This document shows positions 1 through 9,420 of a stretch of 64,000 nt of DNA, piece after piece. Source of the stretch: Geomonas oryzae. Its GTDB lineage: Bacteria > Desulfobacterota > Desulfuromonadia > Geobacterales > Geobacteraceae. Under the pieces are notes generated by a model, which saw only the letters and a program-made list of their open reading frames with translations, did not search any database and was not told where the DNA came from. The position numbers and the translations under genes are program-made. The stretch is from positions 186,001-250,000 of the forward strand of contig NZ_RAHW01000001.1 in assembly GCF_004117875.1 (NCBI RefSeq). The letters are read 5' to 3'. The stretch's first letter is position 1. Each line of letters starts with the position of its first letter.

Positions 1-173
1 GTGGTCTCGCCGGGGCCTGCCGCCTCGCGAACGCCCGGGGCGGCACCCGCCGGGGCGGAGACGGCCTGGATCGGCGCCTGGGTCGCGGCGGTCGCACCGG
101 TGCCTTGCGCGGCGGCGGGGCCGGCCGCGCAGGCGAGGAACAAGCATGTAAGGGCGATACTTTGCTTCACCAT
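1..173 (-). CDS. Secreted protein, N-terminal fragment (runs off the window)
   Basis: Only the first 57 codons are present. The ATG at 171-173 has a GGGAGAA ribosome site just upstream. The first residues form a signal peptide (MVKQSIALTCLFLACAAGPAAA) with a probable AAA-Q cleavage site, so the product is exported. After it comes an Ala/Pro/Gly-rich stretch with no recognisable domain. It starts 66 bp after the stop of the 2876-aa DUF11 protein on the same strand and is probably co-transcribed with it. This suggests a cell-envelope partner, such as an outer-membrane or secretion component, but the visible part does not show which. Confidence 0.6.
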   Translation of the reverse strand, partial: MVKQSIALTCLFLACAAGPAAAQGTGATAATQAPIQAVSAPAGAAPGVREAAGPGET

Positions 174-238
174 TTCTCCCATCCATCCGGTCCAAAGGGT
201 CGGGTTGCCTTGTTCTCTTCTCTTGCAGTTCGAAGGCA

Positions 239-3200
239 TCACGGCGGTCCCCCCCGGCGCCAGAAGACCTCGGTTTCCACGGTGAGGGGATAGCCGTCAC
301 CCCAGCGTTCCGTGATCTCCTTCTTGAGCGCCTTCAGGCGACCCTGCATCAGCGACTCTTTCTCGATCTCCGCCAGGTAGGAGAGACGCAGGACGGCCGG
401 GGACTTTTCCAACTCCTTCATGAGAAGCTCGATGCGCGGCCGCCACTGGCGACGCAGCTCGGTCTTGCCCGGCTCGAAGGCGCCGTCGGCCACGTCCATG
501 GAGACGACCCGGTGGATGGCGGCGCCGAAGTTGAAGCGGAGCATCTTGCCGCGGGTGGCGCGCTCCACCTGCGGGTTCTCCGTGGTGACGCGGTAGCCGG
601 TGGGGAGGGTGCGCTCGTCGAGCTTCAGGATGAAGTTGCTGCCGCGCTCCTCGTCCGGGACGACGGCGCAGGTGATGTGGAAGCGCCCGAACTGGTCGGT
701 GCCTGCGATGAGGCCCCGTGCCGTCACGACGCGCACGCCGGCAAGCCCCTTCTCCCCCTCGTCCTGGTAGCCGTTGCCGTTACCGTCGTCGAAGACCTTG
801 CCGATGACGTCGGTGCAGTCGAGGTCGGCATCCGGGACGACGCGCACCGTGGCGGAATCCACCAGCGAGGCGACGCTGTCGGTGACCGTGCTAAGCACCT
901 GGGCCCGGTTCACGTATTCCCCTTCCGAGACGCCGGAGCCGACGATCATCAGGAAGGTGATGCTGTGGCTCGATTTCATCGCGAGCTCGCCCACGTTCCA
1001 GACCATCTGCCGCGCGTTGAGCGCGGGCTCCGCCTTCACGCCGTCCATGCGCGCCGATCCGGCGACGTACTTGAAGCCGAGCGGGAAGGTGTCCACCACG
1101 TTCAGCCCCCTGAGCGCGGCCCCCAGCGTATTGCTCAGGGTGATGGTGTAGGGGACCAGCTGGCCGCGCGTCACGTTGGTCACCGAGACGCTCTTCTTGA
1201 TGGCGATGGCGGTGTCCAAGGTCGGGTCGACGGCGATGTGGTTGTTGTAGATCTGGGCGTACCCCGGCTGCCGGTTGTCCAGGGTGAGACGCAGGTAGTA
1301 CGCCGTTCCCGTCCCGGGGAGCACCGAGGAGGCGGGCGCGAGCTCGGAAGACTGCGCCTCGCAATACCCCGGCGTCGCCGGTACCGCGTCGGCGGCACTT
1401 CCCGGGCAGGCGGGGACCGGGAAGGGTGCGGTGGTCTCGCCCGAGGCGGGAGGAACGAGCCTCGACTCGCCGGTCATGTACCCCGAGGCGGGCGGGGTCA
1501 CCCGGATCAGGTATTCGCCGCCGGAGGGGCAGGAGGGATCGGAGAAGTTCAAGTCGAACTTGTAGAAGCCCCCCGCCGGGGTGACCTGCCCCTGCTGGGC
1601 CGGATCGCTGAAGCAGGCGCTCGAGACGGGGGTCATCCCCTTCGCCTCCACCATGACGAGCGTGGCGCCCGGAACCGGCGTGCGCACGACGGAGTTGTAG
1701 ACCACGCCGTTGGGGGTGAGCGGGAGGTCGAGTCCCCCCAGGAGCGTGCCGCCGTCCGCGACGATGGCGGAGATGCGCTGCATCCCGTTCGTGAATGGGG
1801 AGTTGCACCAGCCGAGCATGGCCGTGGAGGCACCGGCACCGGGTGCGGTGAAACGGAGCTCGTAAGCGGGGACCCCTCCCGGGTTGGGGGTGACGCCGCT
1901 GAAGCGGTAGGAGCCGTCGACGGCGCTTTGCACCGTCCCGACCACGCGGCCGTCCTGGTAGAGGTCGACGGACCAGCCGGGCGCGGGGGTCTCGCCGCCG
2001 TTCATCGTCTTGTCGTGGTTCGCGTCCTGCCAGATCGCACCCGCGAGGGTTGCGCTTCCGGGGGTCCCGCCGACGGTGACCGAGGTCCCGGCGTTCGCCA
2101 GCTGGGTCGGGGTGTCCCAGGAAGCCTGGGCGGTGTTGGCTACTACGCTTCCGGCCGCGACGTTCGCGTTCAGTTTCACCTGGAAACGGAGCACGACGGC
2201 GGCGCCGGGTGCAAGCGCCCCGTAGGCGGTCCCGTAGTCGGCGCGAAGGACCGGAGCGGCGTAGCTCACCCCGTTTGCGGAGCCGTTCATGACCGCGCTC
2301 CCCGCCACGTAGCTACCCTTGCCGGAAAGCTGGGTCAGGTCGTCGCTTAAGACCATCGCGGTCGCCGGGACGAGCCCCACGTTGGCGGCGCGGATGGTGT
2401 ACTCGAGGACGCTTCCGGGAAGTGCCGCGCCTCCCCCCACCACCGCGACGGATTTCGTGAGCGACAGCCGCTGCGCGTTCCCAACGACGATCACGGTCGG
2501 CTGGTAGCCGTTGCCCGGGTTGCCGTCGGCGTCCGTCTTCACCGCGGGGAGCTGCGCCGAGGCGACTTCGCCCTGGTTGCTGATCACGGTCCCGGATGCG
2601 ACGCCGGGATCGACCAGGACTTTGAAGGTGACGACGCCGGTGCCTCCAGCCGCGAGGGTGCCACCGGGGGAGGAGGACACGGAGAGCCCCGCGGAGTAGA
2701 CACCGACGCCGTCGGTAAGCGGTGAACGGCCGGCGGGGGGATCCGCCATGGTCTGGCCGTTCAGCCGCGTGGAACCCGCAACGTAAGTCGTGTTGGCGGG
2801 GATCGCATCGGTCAAGACCACACCGGTCGCGTCGACGCCGCCGGAGTTGGTCATGGTGATGGTGTACTGCAGCTCGTCACCCGGATCGAGGAGGCCGTTG
2901 CCGTTGCCGTCCGTTGCGAGCCGCACCGTCTTCAGCGCGTAGATGAGCGGCAGGCTACCGACCACCACGGTGGTCGGGTCGTCCGCGGCCGGGGTCGCCG
3001 GGTCGTCGGAGACCTCCTCGGGGAAGGCACCGCTCGCGGCGCCGGTCCCGTCCACGACGCCCTGGTTCGAGATGAGGGTCCCCGCGACGACGCTCTTGTT
3101 CACCTGCACCCGGAAGGTGACGGTGGCGACGTTGGTCGCCGTTCCGGCGGCCGCGGGCATCGCCCCCGGGGTGAGGTTCGCCGGGGAGTTGACCGCGATC

Positions 3201-6200
3201 CCCCCCTGCAGCGGGCTCACCCCGGCGGCGGGATCGGCGACCGGCTTGCCGTTCAACGTGGTGGAGTTCGGGAGATAGGTGGTGTTCGCCGGGACCTGGT
3301 CGCGCAGCGTCACCCCGGTCGCGTTCTCGGTGCCGTCGTTTTTCAGCGTTAGGGTGTAGCTGAGCGTGTCGCCCGCCTTCACGATGCCGGTCCCGGAGGT
3401 CACGTCCCGCACCGTCTTTTGGAAGGTGAAGGAGGGGGCGGAGGCGATCACGGTCCGGGTCGGATCGGTGCTGCCGGCAAGGGACGGATCGTCGCTCAGC
3501 TGGACGGGAAGAAGCGGCGAGGCGATCTGCGCCTGGTTCGCGACGAGCGAGCCGTTGTCGAGGACCGGCGCGAGTGTTGCCTGGAACTCGACCACCACCG
3601 TGTCCCCCGCCTCCCCCTGCGGGGCGATGTTCAGGTTGCCGATGCTCACCGAGCCGGTTCCCTTGAGGCCGCCGGTCGCCGATGTCGCGGCGGTTGTCGC
3701 ACCGGCCGGGACGGTGAGGAGCTTCAGGCTCCCCGGTGCGAACATGGCGCTTGCGTTCAGGCGGTCGAGCTCGTCGGTCAGGGTGAAGTTCGCCGAGCCG
3801 AGCGCGCCCACGTTCTTCACGGTCAGGGTGTATTTGAGTATGTCGCCCGGCTTCGCGGTGGCGCCCGTCCCGCCGGTGGTCGCGTTCGCCACCGTCTTCG
3901 TGAAGGTCAAAAGCGGCGCCTGGGTGGTCACGGTGAAGGCGTCCTGGGTGTCGACGACCCCGGGGGTGCCGTTGGTGAGCGCTCCGGTCAGAGTCTGGAT
4001 GTTCCCCGGGGCGGTAACCGCGGGGTCGGCGCTCAGCCAGCTCGCGGTCCCGGCTACGTTGGTGAGTGTGATGCCGCCCGCGGTGTACGGGTCGAGTGCG
4101 GCGGCGTAGGTTATGATCAGGCGCTGGGTGGGCGCGAGCGCCGCCTGGGCCGACTTCATGGTGACGGTCATGGTGCAGGCGGGCGCGGGCGCGAAGCTCA
4201 CCGTGAAGTCGGTCCCGCTCACGAGGGGGGCCGAGACCTGGGTGACCCCGTCCGCCTGGTAGACGCGCGCCGTCACGTTCGCGGGGGCCGAGCCGCACAT
4301 GCTCCCGGGTGCCGGGGTGGTCACGTTGGGGAGGAGGTCGGAGACGACGGTCTGCCAGGCCGTGCTCCCACCCGTATTCTTTATATCCAGTGTGAAAAGA
4401 CCGGGGGCGAGCGCGTTGATGGTGGCGGGCCCGCTTTTTTGCAGCGTGAGTGCGGGGGCGACGATGGTCACCGCGCCGCTGGCACCCGGGGCGCCGCTCG
4501 CCCTGGTGGCCGGGGCCGCGTTCACCCCGTTGTAGGTGTAGCTCGCCGTGTTCTGGAACTGCTTGCCGGGCGCGTTCATCGCCGCGTTGGTGAGTACCAC
4601 GGTGACGTCCATGACCGCCTGCTGACCGGCGGGGATGTCGATCCCTGCCGCGGCATCCTCGATGACGAGGCTCGTGGCGCTGCCCGTGTTCGCGGGGGTG
4701 AAGGCGGGGCCGGAGACCCGCTGCACGCTTACGAAGCGGAGATCGACGCCGGTCGCCGCGGAACCGAGCTCGTCCAGGATGCGCACATCGTACATGGCGG
4801 TCGGCTGCGGCACGGCGGGGACGGTGATCCGGTAGGTGAAGGGCTGGCCGATGGCGGCCTTGTCGACGAGTGCGCTCTTCCCCAGGGCGGTCGCCGCCGC
4901 CGTGGTGAGCTGCACCGTCGCCGGGGGGGTGGCCGCGTAGGCCTGGCGCTGGTCTACGACGCTTCCCGCGGGGACGTCCTGGCTGTCGAAGGAATAGTAG
5001 GTGGTGACCTGCGCCTGGTTGTTGAGCGTCACCCCGGCGCCGAGCCCCGCGTCGGCCTTCAGGGTGTAGACCACCTGCAGCGTCTTGCCGGCCGGGATGG
5101 CGTAGAGCGAGGCGGAGCCCGCGACGTCGAAGTTCCAGGTCGCGACGCCGGTGGCCTGGCTGTAGCTCGGGGGGAGGATCGGGAGCGCAGCGCTCACCGC
5201 ACCCGTGGCACTGTCGACAAGCGTCACCGAAGTCGTGCTGACACCCCCCTGGCGCAAACCGAGGGGGAGCGTGTCGGCAAGTACCGCGTTGTAGGCGGGG
5301 GCGGTGCCGGCGTTCGCGAGCTTGACCGTGTAGGTGACGTTTTCTCCGGCGGCGATCACCGTGCCGCCGCTTGCCGTCGCGGCGCTCTTGGAGACGCTCA
5401 AAAGCGGCTGCCAGAGGTTCAGCGTCGCCTCTGATTTCCTCGGTGTCGCGGCGACGCCGTTGATCGTGTAGGAGAGGGTCGCCCCGTTCACGAGCTGCTG
5501 CGCCGTAGGCGACTGCGCCAGCGTGTTCTTCAAGACGCGCGCGCGGTACTGGATGGTCAGGGTGTTGTTGGCCGCGTTGTTGTCGGGCAGGTTGGTCACC
5601 TCACCGAGGTTCCAGGTGAGGCTTCCGGTAGCACCGGGGGACGGCTGCGAGAGGAGGGTGTAGCTGAAGTTCCCCCCCGAGGCGGGGGCGACGCTCACCA
5701 GCGAGTCGAAGGCGAGTCCCGGCGGGAGCTGGTCGGTGAGCGTCACGTTGCCGGTTACCCCCTCGCGCAGGGTGAGCGCCAGGTTGTACACCGCGGTGTC
5801 CCCCACGCGCAGGGTCGCATCGGTGGCGCTCGCCCCCGCACCGCTCCAGGAGTCGGAGACCACGCTTTTCGCAAGGGTGGTCGGATCGAAGGAGGCGAGC
5901 TCGGTGGTGACCGGGCCGGTGCAGTAGTTGTTGGGTGCGGTGACGTTCGGGCAGCCGGCGCCGGTGCGCTCTCCCGTGACCGCACCGGAGAGGGAGGTCC
6001 AGTCGGCGTAGACGCGGTTCACGATGGGGGCGCCGTCGGTGGCGAGCACGGTGGCCAGGTAGCTTACCACCAGGGTGCCGCCGGCGGGGATGTCGAGGCT
6101 CGCGTCGCCGTTTTGCGCCCCCCATACCACCTCCCCTCCCGCGCGGACCGCGGGGGCGGTGACGAAGCCGCTCACGGTGGCGCCGTCGATCTGGGCCGAG

Positions 6201-8869
6201 GCCGAGCCGGGGACGAGAGAGAGGTTCGCGGGGAGGAAATCCATCACGTCGGCGTCGTAGGCACGGGAGGTGCCGTCGTTCTTGACGGTGACCGTGTAGC
6301 GCACCACGTCGCCCGGCACCGCGGGCGCCGAGGCGGCCTTTCCGGCCGGAGAGGCGTAGGCCGCCGCCTTGGTCGCGGTGAGATGCGGCTCGACGACGGT
6401 CATGGCGGCCGTGGTCGCGGCTCCCCCCGCCGCCTGGCTCAGGCTGTCGCCGTTTATCTTGTTGTAGGTGTAGGACGCGGTGTTCGCGAAGCCGAGCCCG
6501 TTTTTGTTGGCGGCGGCGTTTTGCAGCGCGACGGTCACCTGGATCACCGCCTGTCCCCCTGCCGGTATGTCCACCCCGGTGGCCAGGTCCTGGAGGATGA
6601 CGTTGCCGGCCGTTCCGGTGTTGGTGAGGTTCCAGCTCCCTCCGGAGATCACCTCGGCGTTCACGAAGCTCATCCCGGCGGCGGAAAGTCCCAGGTTGTC
6701 CAGGATCCTCACGTCGTAAAGCGGCACCTCGGCCGGTACGGCGGGGACCTTCACGAGGTAGCTGAACTGCTGGCCGATGGTGGCGGTGGCCTGGGCGGGG
6801 TTCGCCTTGGAGAGCGCCCCCGGCGCTTGGACCGTCACCCGGGTCGGGTCCCCCCCGGACCCCAGGAGCACGGTGCCGTTCACGTAGGGGTCGTCCGAGA
6901 CGCCTGCCCACCGGATCGCGGTGGCGGTGCTGTTGTCTATACCTACCATGTTCGCCTGGTTGGAAAGTACCGCGCCGTTTTGGAGCGTCGGGTCCACGGT
7001 GGCGTCGAATTCAACCTGGATCTGGGAGTTGGTGGCGGCTCCGCCGGGGAGGGTGAGCCCGGTCACGGTGATAGCGCCCGGGGAGGTGCCTGAGGGCTGG
7101 AGCACCCGGGTGCTCCCTCCGGCCGGGGTGACGGTGACGTTCGCAATGGAGCCGAGCCCCACGGGGAGGACGTCGCTTATGCTCACGTTGCTGAGCGGAG
7201 GCCAGGTGAAGTTCTGCAGAAGGAGCGTATAGTGCAGCCTGTCGCCGGGGAAGGCGGCACCGGCCGGGTTGGTCCCGGTGGTGGCGTCGCGCACCGTCTT
7301 CTGGAAGTAGTAACCGGCAAGCGCCGCGGTCACCGTGTAGGCGTCCTGGAAATCGAGGGTTCCCGGGGTGCCGTCGGTGATGGAGCGGTCGTACTCGCGG
7401 CGCCCGGCGAAAGCGCTCCCGGCGCTGTACCACCTGGTCGCGCCGGCGATGTTGGAGAAGGTGGCCCCCGAGGCGACGCCGGTGGAGTCGACCTGGGCCT
7501 GGTAGTTGACGATGAGTCGCTGGGTCGGCCCGATTTTCACCGTGTCCAGCAGGGTGAGGGTCAAGAGGCCGGGGATCCCGTTACCGCCGCTCCAGGTGAG
7601 GGTGTAGTCGGTGCCGTTCACGAGAGGGGCCGACACCGGGGTGACCCCGTCGGAGGCGAAGATCCGCGCCGCGAGGGTGCCGGCAGGCGAGACGCCGGCC
7701 ATCCCTGCCGGGATGCGGTCGGTGATGGTCGCGTTCCAGGCGTCCCCGCCGCCGGTGTTCTGCACGTCCAGGGTGTAGCGCACCTGCGAGTCGACGTTCA
7801 CCGTGGCGACTGAGCCGGTCTTCTCAAGGGTGAGTTCGGGCTCCACCACGGTCATCGGCGGGGTGGTGCCGGGCCAGGCCTGGAGGTCGACCATGCTCGT
7901 CGTGTTGATCGGCTTGTCGAACCACATCTTCGCCGTGTTCGAGAACTGGGTCCCGGCGAGGTTCACGCTCGCGGGGGCATTGTCGAGGACGACGGTCACC
8001 TGGATCTCCAGGTTGTACCCCGCCGGAAGCGACGCGAGGGCCGCGTTCTTCTCGTAGGAGAAGACCAGGTGCTTGGTGCCGTCGGAGAGGATGCCGGGAT
8101 GGCTGGAAAGCCAGGAGGCGCCGGCACCCGGGACAAGGGGCGCGCCGCCGTTTAGCACTGTCCTGGCGCCGGTGGACGGGTTCACGAGGTACGCGGTGTT
8201 GGTCACGTAACTTAGTGCCGCCCCGGTTGCGGTGAGGTCGTCAGGGATGACCACGTTGGTGACCGTCGCGTCGTCCGCGTTGGAGATGTACTGGAAGGTG
8301 CCGGAGGCGTCGAGTTTGCCCAAAAGCGGGACGCTGATGGTGTAGGTGAACGGAGCCCCCACCGCGGCGGTCGTCTGCGCCGGCGGGTTCTTCTTGGAGA
8401 CCGCGTCGACCGGCACCATGAAGGCCTGGCAGGAGGGGCTTATGTTGTTGTACCCGCCCGGCGCCCAGTAGATCCAGAAATCCGACTGGGTCGGGTCGTT
8501 GCACGACATGTTGCCGTAGTAGAAGACGTCCAGAAAGGCGATGTAGTAGGACTGATGCTGCGGGAAGTTGAAGTTTATGTTGGTGATGGGGAAACCGCCG
8601 ATGGAATCGGGGAAGTTCTTGATGGTGCAGTTCGTGTCGATCCCGAAGGTGGAGGCGCCCTTGACCGCCGCCAGGGTGGCGGGGTTGTTGCCGTCGACCA
8701 CGCCGCCGAACTGGGAGCAGAAGATCCCCGCGGCGAACACGGTCGATGCCGTGCCGAGTGCGGCGAAGAGCAGGAGCGCGGTTAGAGTCAGGCGGAGACG
8801 GGAGGAAGTCCGACGCAGCACCCCTGCGACCATCGATACCGTCAGCTTAATCCGGATAAGATTTCTCAC
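239..8869 (-). CDS. Giant secreted DUF11-repeat surface protein (2876 aa)
   Basis: The GTG start at 8869 is preceded by GAGGG at proper spacing. Residues 1-47 form a long Arg-rich signal peptide (hydrophobic LTLTALLLFAALGTASTVFA). Most of the protein is a chain of Ig-like DUF11 modules with recurring phrases such as KTV-D-TG, PGD-L-YT-T--N-G and ATN---V-F. Some modules are close duplicates (VSAPLVNGTDYT and VSAPLVSGTDFT). Around residues 2270-2340 and near 2690 are SdrD/Cna-B-like modules with Asp/Asn-rich loops (DDGNGNGYQDEGE) that suggest calcium binding. The last 100 residues have an OmpA-like look (LRLSYLAEIEKESL). There is no LPXTG signal, as expected for a diderm. The likely role is a long surface or adhesion filament. 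Its leader carries tandem cyclic-dinucleotide riboswitches and a terminator hairpin. The function is inferred from architecture only. Confidence 0.85.
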   Translation of the reverse strand: MRNLIRIKLTVSMVAGVLRRTSSRLRLTLTALLLFAALGTASTVFAAGIFCSQFGGVVDGNNPATLAAVKGASTFGIDTNCTIKNFPDSIGGFPITNINFNFPQHQSYYIAFLDVFYYGNMSCNDPTQSDFWIYWAPGGYNNISPSCQAFMVPVDAVSKKNPPAQTTAAVGAPFTYTISVPLLGKLDASGTFQYISNADDATVTNVVIPDDLTATGAALSYVTNTAYLVNPSTGARTVLNGGAPLVPGAGASWLSSHPGILSDGTKHLVFSYEKNAALASLPAGYNLEIQVTVVLDNAPASVNLAGTQFSNTAKMWFDKPINTTSMVDLQAWPGTTPPMTVVEPELTLEKTGSVATVNVDSQVRYTLDVQNTGGGDAWNATITDRIPAGMAGVSPAGTLAARIFASDGVTPVSAPLVNGTDYTLTWSGGNGIPGLLTLTLLDTVKIGPTQRLIVNYQAQVDSTGVASGATFSNIAGATRWYSAGSAFAGRREYDRSITDGTPGTLDFQDAYTVTAALAGYYFQKTVRDATTGTNPAGAAFPGDRLHYTLLLQNFTWPPLSNVSISDVLPVGLGSIANVTVTPAGGSTRVLQPSGTSPGAITVTGLTLPGGAATNSQIQVEFDATVDPTLQNGAVLSNQANMVGIDNSTATAIRWAGVSDDPYVNGTVLLGSGGDPTRVTVQAPGALSKANPAQATATIGQQFSYLVKVPAVPAEVPLYDVRILDNLGLSAAGMSFVNAEVISGGSWNLTNTGTAGNVILQDLATGVDIPAGGQAVIQVTVALQNAAANKNGLGFANTASYTYNKINGDSLSQAAGGAATTAAMTVVEPHLTATKAAAYASPAGKAASAPAVPGDVVRYTVTVKNDGTSRAYDADVMDFLPANLSLVPGSASAQIDGATVSGFVTAPAVRAGGEVVWGAQNGDASLDIPAGGTLVVSYLATVLATDGAPIVNRVYADWTSLSGAVTGERTGAGCPNVTAPNNYCTGPVTTELASFDPTTLAKSVVSDSWSGAGASATDATLRVGDTAVYNLALTLREGVTGNVTLTDQLPPGLAFDSLVSVAPASGGNFSYTLLSQPSPGATGSLTWNLGEVTNLPDNNAANNTLTIQYRARVLKNTLAQSPTAQQLVNGATLSYTINGVAATPRKSEATLNLWQPLLSVSKSAATASGGTVIAAGENVTYTVKLANAGTAPAYNAVLADTLPLGLRQGGVSTTSVTLVDSATGAVSAALPILPPSYSQATGVATWNFDVAGSASLYAIPAGKTLQVVYTLKADAGLGAGVTLNNQAQVTTYYSFDSQDVPAGSVVDQRQAYAATPPATVQLTTAAATALGKSALVDKAAIGQPFTYRITVPAVPQPTAMYDVRILDELGSAATGVDLRFVSVQRVSGPAFTPANTGSATSLVIEDAAAGIDIPAGQQAVMDVTVVLTNAAMNAPGKQFQNTASYTYNGVNAAPATRASGAPGASGAVTIVAPALTLQKSGPATINALAPGLFTLDIKNTGGSTAWQTVVSDLLPNVTTPAPGSMCGSAPANVTARVYQADGVTQVSAPLVSGTDFTVSFAPAPACTMTVTMKSAQAALAPTQRLIITYAAALDPYTAGGITLTNVAGTASWLSADPAVTAPGNIQTLTGALTNGTPGVVDTQDAFTVTTQAPLLTFTKTVANATTGGTGATAKPGDILKYTLTVKNVGALGSANFTLTDELDRLNASAMFAPGSLKLLTVPAGATTAATSATGGLKGTGSVSIGNLNIAPQGEAGDTVVVEFQATLAPVLDNGSLVANQAQIASPLLPVQLSDDPSLAGSTDPTRTVIASAPSFTFQKTVRDVTSGTGIVKAGDTLSYTLTLKNDGTENATGVTLRDQVPANTTYLPNSTTLNGKPVADPAAGVSPLQGGIAVNSPANLTPGAMPAAAGTATNVATVTFRVQVNKSVVAGTLISNQGVVDGTGAASGAFPEEVSDDPATPAADDPTTVVVGSLPLIYALKTVRLATDGNGNGLLDPGDELQYTITMTNSGGVDATGVVLTDAIPANTTYVAGSTRLNGQTMADPPAGRSPLTDGVGVYSAGLSVSSSPGGTLAAGGTGVVTFKVLVDPGVASGTVISNQGEVASAQLPAVKTDADGNPGNGYQPTVIVVGNAQRLSLTKSVAVVGGGAALPGSVLEYTIRAANVGLVPATAMVLSDDLTQLSGKGSYVAGSAVMNGSANGVSYAAPVLRADYGTAYGALAPGAAVVLRFQVKLNANVAAGSVVANTAQASWDTPTQLANAGTSVTVGGTPGSATLAGAIWQDANHDKTMNGGETPAPGWSVDLYQDGRVVGTVQSAVDGSYRFSGVTPNPGGVPAYELRFTAPGAGASTAMLGWCNSPFTNGMQRISAIVADGGTLLGGLDLPLTPNGVVYNSVVRTPVPGATLVMVEAKGMTPVSSACFSDPAQQGQVTPAGGFYKFDLNFSDPSCPSGGEYLIRVTPPASGYMTGESRLVPPASGETTAPFPVPACPGSAADAVPATPGYCEAQSSELAPASSVLPGTGTAYYLRLTLDNRQPGYAQIYNNHIAVDPTLDTAIAIKKSVSVTNVTRGQLVPYTITLSNTLGAALRGLNVVDTFPLGFKYVAGSARMDGVKAEPALNARQMVWNVGELAMKSSHSITFLMIVGSGVSEGEYVNRAQVLSTVTDSVASLVDSATVRVVPDADLDCTDVIGKVFDDGNGNGYQDEGEKGLAGVRVVTARGLIAGTDQFGRFHITCAVVPDEERGSNFILKLDERTLPTGYRVTTENPQVERATRGKMLRFNFGAAIHRVVSMDVADGAFEPGKTELRRQWRPRIELLMKELEKSPAVLRLSYLAEIEKESLMQGRLKALKKEITERWGDGYPLTVETEVFWRRGGPP

Positions 8870-8911
8870 TTCAACCCTCGACGAAGAAATTGCACCACAT
8901 CACGTAAAAAT

Positions 8912-8959
8912 AAAAAAAACCCGCGCCACAGCCTTGCTTCGACTGTTGACGCGGGTTTC
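8912..8959 (-). terminator. Terminator or attenuator hairpin in the leader of the giant surface protein
   Basis: On the minus strand, AAACCCGCG pairs with CGCGGGTTT around an inner AACAGTC/GCTGT stem, followed by eight U. It lies after the stop of the 53-aa ORF (9021) and about 43 bp before the GTG of the giant gene (8869). It can therefore end the short transcript or attenuate the long one. Just upstream, GTTTCA and TGAAAC (about 8955-8982) can pair and would occlude the 5' arm of the terminator, so an alternative fold exists. Confidence 0.7.
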
Positions 8960-9020
8960 ACTTGCCCCGTAGGGATGAAACTTACCGCTGTTCGATTTTC
9001 TGGCGGCCCGAAGGCCGGTA

Positions 9021-9182
9021 TCACTTCATCCGTTCGTTTCTGACCGCGTCGCAGACGCGGTAATCGGCGATGTTCACCGTGACCTGCAGATGCGGCGCGG
9101 AGAGCAGACCGATCTCCTTCATGCACTCGGTCAGTTTTTTCTTCCACTCCGGATCAAGGGTCCGTATCGTCATCTCTTTCAT
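9021..9182 (-). CDS. Small protein of 53 aa downstream of tandem riboswitches
   Basis: The ATG at 9182 has GAGG six bases upstream (GAGGCATGCAATG). The product starts MKEMTIRTLDPEWKKKLTE, has no signal peptide or membrane segment, and holds two Cys (in ECMKE and RVCDA). I do not recognise a family. It is the first possible coding sequence after the two GEMM-I riboswitches and is followed by a strong hairpin terminator, so it may be the direct regulated product or a leader ORF for the giant gene behind it. A second start at MTIRTL, three codons later, is possible. A chance ORF is not excluded, but position, ribosome site and length favour a real gene. Confidence 0.5.
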   Translation of the reverse strand: MKEMTIRTLDPEWKKKLTECMKEIGLLSAPHLQVTVNIADYRVCDAVRNERMK

Positions 9183-9214
9183 TGCATGCCTCGCAGGTTT
9201 GAATTGTGGGCAAT

Positions 9215-9379
9215 AAAAAAGGCGCTCACATCTGCCAAAGATGAGAGCGCCCCTTGTATCGGTAATATGCCGGAATGCCAAGATGGATACTCATCTCTTC
9301 GGCAACCCGGCTATCCTCATGGTAGGACCCGTGGCTTTGCGTCACCAGATCACTCTGGTTTTGCCCGTTCGGAGAACTA
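9215..9379 (-). ncRNA. GEMM-I riboswitch, copy B (c-di-GMP type predicted), with terminator
   Basis: Read on the minus strand from 9379: a P1 arm with TTCTCC; GGGCAAAACC; a helix AGAGTGATCTGG; the invariant GACGCAAAGCC; a variable helix; then AGCCGGGTTGCCG and the closing GAGA. This matches the GEMM-I architecture (GCAAACC, then GACGCAAAGCC, then GGGGTTACCG in the Vibrio Vc2 aptamer). The residue equivalent to G20 is G, which predicts c-di-GMP rather than cGAMP. A terminator (GGCGCTC/GAGCGCC, six U) ends at 9215. AGATGAG in the 3' flank of the aptamer can pair with CTCATCT in the terminator 5' arm. P1 formation should prevent that pairing, so ligand is predicted to switch transcription off. 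Confidence 0.85.
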
Positions 9380-9420
9380 TTCAGTTTTTACTTAAGCGTC
9401 GACCGCAGCCGGCCGCGCAC

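Noticed and set aside
512-2350. 612-aa plus-strand frame opposite the giant surface protein
   Set aside because: Low-complexity Arg/Gly/Val/Asp-rich translation typical of the antisense of a GC-rich gene; no ribosome site or domain.
3419-5434. 671-aa plus-strand frame
   Set aside because: Same antisense artefact opposite the DUF11 repeats; no family features.
8870-9000. A further cyclic-dinucleotide aptamer in the leader of the giant gene
   Set aside because: The hairpin there lacks the GCAAACC and CGCAAAGCC core; kept only as a terminator or attenuator.
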